Positions 58,695-64,000 of a stretch of 64,000 nucleotides of DNA are shown piece after piece. The stretch's first letter is position 1. Each line of letters opens with the position of its first letter. Below the pieces are notes generated by a model, which saw nothing but the letters and a program-made list of their open reading frames with translations, was not told the origin of the DNA and did no database searches. This DNA comes from Allobosea vaviloviae (GTDB lineage Bacteria > Pseudomonadota > Alphaproteobacteria > Rhizobiales > Beijerinckiaceae): NCBI RefSeq assembly GCF_001298265.1, contig NZ_LGSZ01000037.1, positions 1 to 64,000 of the forward strand. The letters run 5' to 3'. The translations under genes were made by a program, and so were the position numbers.

Positions 58695-59189
58695 ATGGTG
58701 AAGCGACGGCGGTCCTATGAAACGGGCCATCGCCCGAAATTTCTCGCGGTGGTGGACGACAGCGCCGAATGCGCCAAGGCCGTCCGCTTCGCCGCACGGC
58801 GCTGCGCGCGGCTGGGGGCCTCGATCGTGCTTCTGGGCGTGGTGACGCCTCCCGAGCATGAAACCTGGCTCGGCGTCGGCGCGGTCATGCAGGCGGAGGC
58901 CGAGGCCGAAGCCGAGAAGCTGATCGACACCGCCGCGGCCTCCGTGCGCGGTCTGGCCGGGCTGGAGCCGGAACGCGTCGTGCGAACCGGCGACAAGGCC
59001 GACGAGGTCGTCAAGCTCATCGAAGCCGACGAGGACATCTCCCTGCTCGTGCTCGCCGCAGGCGCCGGGCGAGAGGGGCCTGGGCCGCTGGTCAGCGCGC
59101 TCGCCGGCAAATCGGCTGCGAGCTTCCCGATTCCGGTCGCGATCGTGCCAGGCCATCTGGAAGACGAGGAAATCGACGCGCTGGCGTGA
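58695..59189 (+). CDS. Universal stress protein (UspA family)
   Basis: A 164-residue protein with the Usp fold: KFLAVVDDSAECAKAVRFAARRC near the start, central ERVVRTGDKADEVVKLIEAD, and LLVLAAGAGREGPGPLVSALAGK, followed by PIPVAIVPG. The classical ATP-binding G-x2-G-x9-G-S/T motif is only partly kept, so nucleotide binding is uncertain. Members help survival under stress. It sits between trpS and the Nfu gene in a plus-strand run. Confidence 0.85.
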   Translation: MVKRRRSYETGHRPKFLAVVDDSAECAKAVRFAARRCARLGASIVLLGVVTPPEHETWLGVGAVMQAEAEAEAEKLIDTAAASVRGLAGLEPERVVRTGDKADEVVKLIEADEDISLLVLAAGAGREGPGPLVSALAGKSAASFPIPVAIVPGHLEDEEIDALA

Positions 59190-59310
59190 GGCTCTTCCTC
59201 GGTCTGCGCCGCGCCTGGCCTTAGCTTCGCGCTGGAATGATTCCACGCGGGCGCCTATATCGGAGACAGGAACGGCGGCCTTGAACCGTCCGGGACCGGA
59301 GATTTTCATC

Positions 59311-59871
59311 ATGTTCATCCAGACCGAAGCCACGCCCAACCCCGCGACGCTGAAATTCCTGCCCGGCCGCGCCGTGATGGCGGACGGAACGCTCGAACTG
59401 CGCGATCCCGACCAGGCCGAGCGTTCGCCGCTGGCGCAGCGGCTGTTCGGCGTCAACGGTGTCTCCGGCGTTTTCCTCGGCTCGGATTTCATCACCGTGA
59501 CCAAGTCGGCAGGCGAATGGCCGCATCTCAAGCCGGCCATTCTCGGCGCGATCATGGAGCATTTCATGTCGGGCGCGCCGGTTCTGTCGGACGGCTCGCG
59601 CGCCGATGTCATCGAGGAGGGCGAGTTCTTCGCCCCCGAGGATGCGCAGACGGTCGAGACCATCAAGGACCTGCTGGAGACGCGCATTCGGCCCGCGGTG
59701 GCGGGCGATGGCGGCGACATCACCTTCCGCGGCTTCAAGGACGGCACGGTCTATCTGGCGATGAAGGGCTCCTGCTCGGGCTGCCCCTCCTCGACCGCGA
59801 CGCTGAAGCACGGCATCCAGAATCTGCTGCGCCACTTCCTGCCGGATGTGCGCGAGGTCGAGGCGGTTTGA
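59311..59871 (+). CDS. Nfu-type Fe-S cluster scaffold protein
   Basis: A 186-residue protein with an N-terminal Nfu_N domain (FIQTEATPNPATLKFLPGR) and a C-terminal NifU-like domain with the CxxC motif in GSCSGCPSSTATLKHGI (about residues 154-170). It carries a 4Fe-4S cluster to target enzymes; MiaB, a radical-SAM enzyme encoded later, is one plausible client. ATG 59311 is the usual family start. Confidence 0.92.
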   Translation: MFIQTEATPNPATLKFLPGRAVMADGTLELRDPDQAERSPLAQRLFGVNGVSGVFLGSDFITVTKSAGEWPHLKPAILGAIMEHFMSGAPVLSDGSRADVIEEGEFFAPEDAQTVETIKDLLETRIRPAVAGDGGDITFRGFKDGTVYLAMKGSCSGCPSSTATLKHGIQNLLRHFLPDVREVEAV

Positions 59872-59887
59872 GCGTGTCCCGAAGCTG

Positions 59888-60574
59888 ATGCGCATTCTCG
59901 CGATCGATACTGCGCTTGGCGCCTGTTCGGCCTGCGTGCTCGATACCGCCGACATGGTGAACCCGCTGGCGATCGAGCAGATCGCGATGGAGCGTGGCCA
60001 TGCCGAGGCGCTGATGCCGCTGATCGAGCGCGTCATGGATGCGGTCGAGGGCGGGTTTTCCTCGCTCGACCGGGTGGCCGTCACCGTCGGGCCGGGCAGC
60101 TATACCGGCTTGCGGGTCGGGGTCAGCGCCGCCCGCGCAATCGCGCTCGCGGCAAACATTCCCGCCGTCGGGGTCACGACGCTCGCCGCCTGTGCCGCCC
60201 CGCTCGTCGGTCGCGAGCCCGGCCGCGTCATTGCCGCCGCGCTCGATGCCAAGCATGGCCAGGTCTGGTTCCAGGCCCTGAGTTCGGAGGGCCGCCAGAT
60301 CGTCGCCCTGCGCCAGGTCAGCTATCGCGACGCCGCGCGCGCCATCGGCGCCGGCCCGGTCAGCCTGGTCGGCTCGGCGTCGCTCGCCGTCGCCAACGAG
60401 GCCTGGGCGATCGGCCTCGACGCGCTGGTGCTCGACGATGCGCGCGCGCCCGACGTGATCTGGGTGGCGCGGCTGGGCATGATCGCCGACCCCGATTCGG
60501 CGCCGCCGCGTCCGCTCTATCTGAAGGCGCCCGAGACGACCCCGCAGGATCGCGCCCGCCTGCCGCGCCGCTAG
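59888..60574 (+). CDS. tsaB: tRNA threonylcarbamoyladenosine protein TsaB
   Basis: A 228-residue YeaZ/TsaB protein: RILAIDTALGACSACVLD, EALMPLIERVM, DRVAVTVGPGSYTGLRVGVS (the GPGSYTGLR motif) and AALDAKHGQVWFQAL. It is the scaffold of the TsaB-TsaD-TsaE complex that makes t6A in tRNA. It starts 16 bases after the Nfu stop and precedes rimI, an arrangement common in alphaproteobacteria. Confidence 0.92.
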   Translation: MRILAIDTALGACSACVLDTADMVNPLAIEQIAMERGHAEALMPLIERVMDAVEGGFSSLDRVAVTVGPGSYTGLRVGVSAARAIALAANIPAVGVTTLAACAAPLVGREPGRVIAAALDAKHGQVWFQALSSEGRQIVALRQVSYRDAARAIGAGPVSLVGSASLAVANEAWAIGLDALVLDDARAPDVIWVARLGMIADPDSAPPRPLYLKAPETTPQDRARLPRR

Positions 60575-60658
60575 GGCTTCAATGCACCAACTGCGGGAAA
60601 TCCATCTGAGATGACGCTAGGGCACTTGCCAGCGCGCGCGTCTGTGCCATCAAGCGCC

Positions 60659-61156
60659 ATGGACTGGCTGCGTCGATTGCGACACCCTCATGCGAGCCCG
60701 GCGCGGACCGGCCGCCTCGACGCGCGCCATGCCCGCGACGTGGCGGCGCTGCACAGCCAGGGCGGCTTCGCGCGTGGCTGGGATCCAGGCGAGTGCGCGG
60801 CGCTCCTGGCGGATGCCAGCATCGCCAGCGACGGCGTCTTCTGCGGACAGAGCCTGCACCCGGCCGGCTTCGTGATGTCGCGCCAGGCGGCCGATGAAGC
60901 GGAAATCCTCTCGATCGTAATCGCGCCCGGCCAGCGCCGGAGCGGACTGGCCGCCAACCTGCTCGGCGCGCATCTGTCGACGCTTGCCGGCAATGGCGTC
61001 ATCCAGGTGTTCCTCGAAGTCGAGGAGGGCAATGTCGCGGCCGAACGGCTTTACCGGCATCTCGGCTTCCGCGAGGTCGGCCGGCGCAAGGGCTATTACC
61101 CCAAGCCTGACGGTAGCCGGGCCACGGCGGTCGCGATGCGGCTCGATCTGGCATGA
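60659..61156 (+). CDS. rimI: Ribosomal-protein-alanine N-acetyltransferase (RimI-like)
   Basis: A 165-residue GNAT protein: ILSIVIAPGQRRSGLAANLL carries motif A, and FLEVEEGNVAAERLYRHLGFREVGRRKGYY is the RimI-like C-terminal pattern (split here as FLEVEEGNVAAERLYRHLGF and EVGRRKGYY). It acetylates the N-terminus of a ribosomal protein or similar. ATG 60659 is preferred; the earlier ATG at 60611 would add 16 residues. Lies directly after tsaB. Confidence 0.85.
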   Translation: MDWLRRLRHPHASPARTGRLDARHARDVAALHSQGGFARGWDPGECAALLADASIASDGVFCGQSLHPAGFVMSRQAADEAEILSIVIAPGQRRSGLAANLLGAHLSTLAGNGVIQVFLEVEEGNVAAERLYRHLGFREVGRRKGYYPKPDGSRATAVAMRLDLA

Positions 61157-61187
61157 CCTCCATTCGCATCGGCGGAGTTGCGCGGGC

Positions 61188-62003
61188 ATGACCGGCTTGC
61201 GTCCCGGCGCGATCCTGCGGCTGTCCTCCCTGGCACTCGCCACCATCGCGCTGCTGCCGGTACAGCTTGTCATAGCCCGGCTCGCCCCGGGGAAGAGTGC
61301 CACGATTCCTCTCCTGTTCCATCGCCTGACCTGCCGCTGCCTCGGCGTGCGTCGGCGCATCCGGGGAACGCCGCCTCCGGCCGGCAGTGGCGGGCTGATC
61401 GTCGCCAACCATGTCTCCTGGCTCGACATCTCCGTGCTCGGCGCGGAGAGGCCGGTCTGTTTCGTGGCCAAGAGCGAGGTCCGGGGCTGGCCGGTGATCG
61501 GCTTTTTGTCCCGCTTGCAGCACACGCTCTTCATCGATCGATCGCGCCGCGGCGCCACTGCGGATGTCGCGGCGCAGATGGGCGAGCGGCTGTCGGCGGG
61601 ACAGGCCGTCGTGCTGTTCGCAGAGGGCACCACGGGCGACGGCACGCGCATCCTGCCGATGCGGTCATCGCTGCTGGGAGCCGCTCATGAAGCGCTCAAG
61701 AGCGAGATCGACGGAGCCGACGAGGCCGATATCGCGGTCTACCCGCTGACGATCAGCTATACCGGTTTCCACGGCATCGCCGGCGGGCGGGTCGAGCGGA
61801 CGGCGCTCGCCTGGTATGGCGAAACCGAACTCGCGCCCCATCTAAAGGCCGTCCTCGATGCCGGCGCCGTCGATGTCGAACTCGCCTGGGGCGAGCCGAT
61901 CGCGATGGGCCGCAAGACCTCGCGCAAGGAGGCGACGCGGCTGGCCGAGGCTGCGATCCGCAAGGCGCGGCAGGAGACGGTGAGCGGGCGGCCGCTGGCC
62001 TGA
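61188..62003 (+). CDS. 1-acyl-sn-glycerol-3-phosphate acyltransferase (PlsC family)
   Basis: A 271-residue membrane-associated acyltransferase. The family motif is NHVSWLD (NH-x4-D type) followed by FIDRSRRGATADV and FAEGTTGDGTRI; one or two hydrophobic helices lie at the N-terminus. It acylates lysophosphatidic acid in phospholipid synthesis. ATG 61188 starts 31 bases after the rimI stop; the long frame from 60984 is the rimI shadow. Confidence 0.9.
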   Translation: MTGLRPGAILRLSSLALATIALLPVQLVIARLAPGKSATIPLLFHRLTCRCLGVRRRIRGTPPPAGSGGLIVANHVSWLDISVLGAERPVCFVAKSEVRGWPVIGFLSRLQHTLFIDRSRRGATADVAAQMGERLSAGQAVVLFAEGTTGDGTRILPMRSSLLGAAHEALKSEIDGADEADIAVYPLTISYTGFHGIAGGRVERTALAWYGETELAPHLKAVLDAGAVDVELAWGEPIAMGRKTSRKEATRLAEAAIRKARQETVSGRPLA

Positions 62004-62117
62004 AACCGTCAGGCACGGGATTGGCCCGGCTGTTGCTTGCATAGAGGCAATGGCTTGATCGGCGGGATTGGGCGTCCGGTCATTTCCTCGGGGCGCGATA
62101 CGGAGTAAGGAGGCGGT

Positions 62118-63554
62118 TTGGAGACCAGACCCTTCGCGATGAAGAAAGTCCACATCAAGTCCTTCGGCTGCCAGATGAACGTCTATGACGGCCAGCGCAT
62201 GGCCGACATCCTGGGCGAACAGGGCTTCGAGGAAACGCCGACGCCCGAAGGCGCCGACCTGATCCTGCTGAACACCTGCCATATTCGCGACCGGGCGGTG
62301 CAGAAGGTCTATACCGAGCTCGGCAAGCTGCGCGACATCAAGACCGCGCAGAAGGCACAGGGGCAGGACACCCGCATCGTCGTCGCCGGCTGCGTCGCGC
62401 AGGCCGAAGGCGCCGAGATCCAGCGGCGCCAGCCCGCCGTCGATCTCGTCGTCGGCCCACAGGCCTATCACCGGCTGCCGGAGCTCCTCGAGCAGGCGCA
62501 GCGTCGACGCACCGTCGACACCGACCTGCCGATCGACGACAAGTTCGGCCATCTACCGGCGCCAAAACCGGCGGCGATCCGAGCGCGCGGCATCTCGGCT
62601 TTCGTCACCGTGCAGGAGGGCTGCGACAAATTCTGCGCCTTCTGCGTCGTGCCCTATACGCGCGGCGCCGAATTCTCGCGGCCGGTCGCGCAGATCATGG
62701 CCGAGATCGAGCGGCTGGCGGCGTCGGGCGTGCAGGACGTCACGCTGATCGGCCAGAACGTCAACGCCTATCATGGCGAGGGCTCGGACGGGCGCGCCTG
62801 GGGCCTGGCGCGGTTGATGCATCGCGTGGCGGAGGTTCAGGGAATCCACCGCATCCGCTACAGCACCAGCCATCCCAACGACATGGATGACGACCTGATC
62901 GCGGCCCATCGCGATCTGCCGCAGGTAATGCCCTTCCTGCATCTGCCGGTGCAGGCGGGCTCCGACCGCATCCTTTTGGCGATGAACCGCAAGCACACAG
63001 CCGACCAATATCGCCGCCTGATCGAGCGGGTCCGTCAGGCGAGGCCCGACATCGCACTGTCCTCGGACTTCATCGTCGGCTTTCCCGGCGAGAGCGACGC
63101 CGATTTCGAGGAGACGATCGCGCTGGTCGACGAGATCGGCTTCGCCTCCAGCTATTCGTTCAAATATTCACCGCGCCCGGGCACGCCCGCCGCCGATCTG
63201 CGCGAACAGGTGCCCGCCGCGCTGATGGATGAGCGGCTCCAGCGCCTGCAGGCGCGCATCGAGCATCACCGGCAGGCCTTCAACCATGCCATGGTCGGGC
63301 GCACCGTCGAAGTGCTGCTCGAACGCGCGGGACGGCATCCGCGACAGCTTGCGGGAAAGACGCCCTACCTTCAGGCTGTGCAGATCGAGACGGAGACGAA
63401 TCAGATCGGCGACCGGGTGCAGGTGGTGATCGAGCGGGCGGGCTCCAACTCCCTCTTCGGCCGCAAGGCCGGGGAGCCGGATACGCCGAGCCAAAATCCT
63501 GCGATGCTAGATCCTGCTGCGCGAGATCCCGCGAACAAGGACCTCGCGGCTTGA
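62118..63554 (+). CDS. miaB: tRNA-2-methylthio-N6-dimethylallyladenosine synthase MiaB
   Basis: A 478-residue radical-SAM methylthiotransferase. UPF0004 domain Cys in [17 protein letters not shown] and [10 protein letters not shown] hold one cluster; the radical-SAM cluster motif is CDKFCAFC (C-x3-C-x2-C) near residue 173; a C-terminal TRAM-type domain follows ([10 protein letters not shown] and beyond). It adds a methylthio group to i6A37 in tRNA. The TTG start at 62118 has AAGGAGG 4 bases upstream; the next ATG (62139) has no such site, so TTG is chosen. Confidence 0.93.
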   Translation: METRPFAMKKVHIKSFGCQMNVYDGQRMADILGEQGFEETPTPEGADLILLNTCHIRDRAVQKVYTELGKLRDIKTAQKAQGQDTRIVVAGCVAQAEGAEIQRRQPAVDLVVGPQAYHRLPELLEQAQRRRTVDTDLPIDDKFGHLPAPKPAAIRARGISAFVTVQEGCDKFCAFCVVPYTRGAEFSRPVAQIMAEIERLAASGVQDVTLIGQNVNAYHGEGSDGRAWGLARLMHRVAEVQGIHRIRYSTSHPNDMDDDLIAAHRDLPQVMPFLHLPVQAGSDRILLAMNRKHTADQYRRLIERVRQARPDIALSSDFIVGFPGESDADFEETIALVDEIGFASSYSFKYSPRPGTPAADLREQVPAALMDERLQRLQARIEHHRQAFNHAMVGRTVEVLLERAGRHPRQLAGKTPYLQAVQIETETNQIGDRVQVVIERAGSNSLFGRKAGEPDTPSQNPAMLDPAARDPANKDLAA

Positions 63555-63719
63555 CCGCGGTTTTCGCATCGATCCGGGCTGGCCTGCAGCGGCGGGCGGC
63601 GGCGAGCCGCTGTCATCAGCCTGAAATCGAAGCGCCGGCTGATATGAGCGAGCGATTTGCGAGACGACCCGGCCCAACGCTTCTGTCCGGCCGGAACAGG
63701 CGCCAGGGAGACGACGCTT

Positions 63720-64000
63720 TTGGCACAGGCTGACTCGACGACACCGAGACCGGAACGGGGCCCGCGGCGCGAGGTCGCGCCGTCACGCGTGGAAAGCCTG
63801 ACGCGTGACGGATTGCCCGTCACCGAAGTCCTGCTCTCGTTCGACGACAACCGGCTGGCGAGCCTGGTCTTCGGCCATTACGACCAGAACCTGGCGCATC
63901 TAGAGCGCAGGCTGGGCGTTGTGGTCAGCCCCAATGGCAACCATGCCACCATCAAGGGCCCGCGCGAGACCGCCGAACAGGCCGGTCGCGTGCTGAAGAC
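63720..64000 (+). CDS. phoH: PhoH-family ATPase, N-terminal part, cut by window end
   Basis: Only about 93 residues are visible. Reading from TTG 63720 the sequence matches the N-terminal KH-like domain of PhoH/YbeZ proteins (EVLLSFDDNRLASLVFGHYD, LERRLGVVVSPNGN, HATIKGPRETAEQAG). The Walker motifs would lie beyond the window. An AGGGAG sequence precedes the TTG, but the later GTG codon in the same frame is another possible start. The position after miaB is the usual one (miaB-phoH-ybeY). Confidence 0.8.
   Translation, partial: MAQADSTTPRPERGPRREVAPSRVESLTRDGLPVTEVLLSFDDNRLASLVFGHYDQNLAHLERRLGVVVSPNGNHATIKGPRETAEQAGRVLK

Overview
The window is GC-rich alphaproteobacterial DNA, most likely from the Hyphomicrobiales (Bosea-like at a guess). 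Pointers are a GcrA cell-cycle regulator, a C4-pathway 5-aminolevulinate synthase, an Aap-type amino-acid transporter and the chromosomal order hslV-hslU-murJ-trpS-nfu-tsaB-rimI-plsC-miaB-phoH. The genus is inferred from gene content only. The window splits at about 32.86 kb into a mobile island (left) and ordinary chromosome (right).

Island (1 to about 32,862). A tyrosine integrase preceded by a small excisionase-like gene lies against the 3' end of tRNA-Gly(CCC), the classical layout of an element integrated in a tRNA gene. The other end is outside the window. A mobilization module (MobC-like protein and relaxase, divergent from a TraL-like ATPase and two companions) surrounds an oriT-like spacer with two sets of 11-bp phased repeats. 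No coupling protein or type IV secretion genes are seen, so the visible part is mobilizable rather than self-transmissible. Two defence-type cargoes are present. (1) 667-10,707, minus strand: four tightly overlapping genes encoding a ClpB-like AAA+ ATPase, an NrdG-like radical-SAM activase, a 2086-residue zinc ribbon/kinase/DUF4011/Upf1-like helicase/nuclease protein, and a coiled-coil protein. I do not recognise this as a catalogued system, and it is my main candidate for something undescribed. (2) 16,249-22,680: a type III CBASS operon (CD-NTase, HORMA, TRIP13-like ATPase, Cap4-like nuclease-SAVED effector), divergent from an RHH-GNAT-XRE-ImmA operon whose last two genes look like the CapH/CapP regulators of CBASS. 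A DUF2971 gene follows. From 24,072 to 30,785 comes a block of little-known island genes: an exonuclease I gene with an apparent +1 frameshift, an AAA+ ATPase and several proteins of unknown function. Three of its spacers carry a hairpin at a similar distance from the next start codon.

Chromosome (32,862-64,000). Here lie a double-domain dCTP deaminase; apaG-argE; an argD-argF-hslO operon (arginine synthesis and a redox chaperone); gcrA behind a cluster of GANTC sites; an amino-acid ABC transporter (aapJ-Q-M) without its ATPase gene; GMP reductase; a DMT exporter; an AbrB-family membrane protein; a WecG/TagA-type glycosyltransferase; an SDR; an M20 amidase/carbamoylase; and hemA. HslV and HslU are separated by a multi-spanning membrane protein gene. 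The end holds murJ, trpS, a universal stress protein, an Nfu scaffold, tsaB, rimI, an acyltransferase, miaB and the start of phoH.
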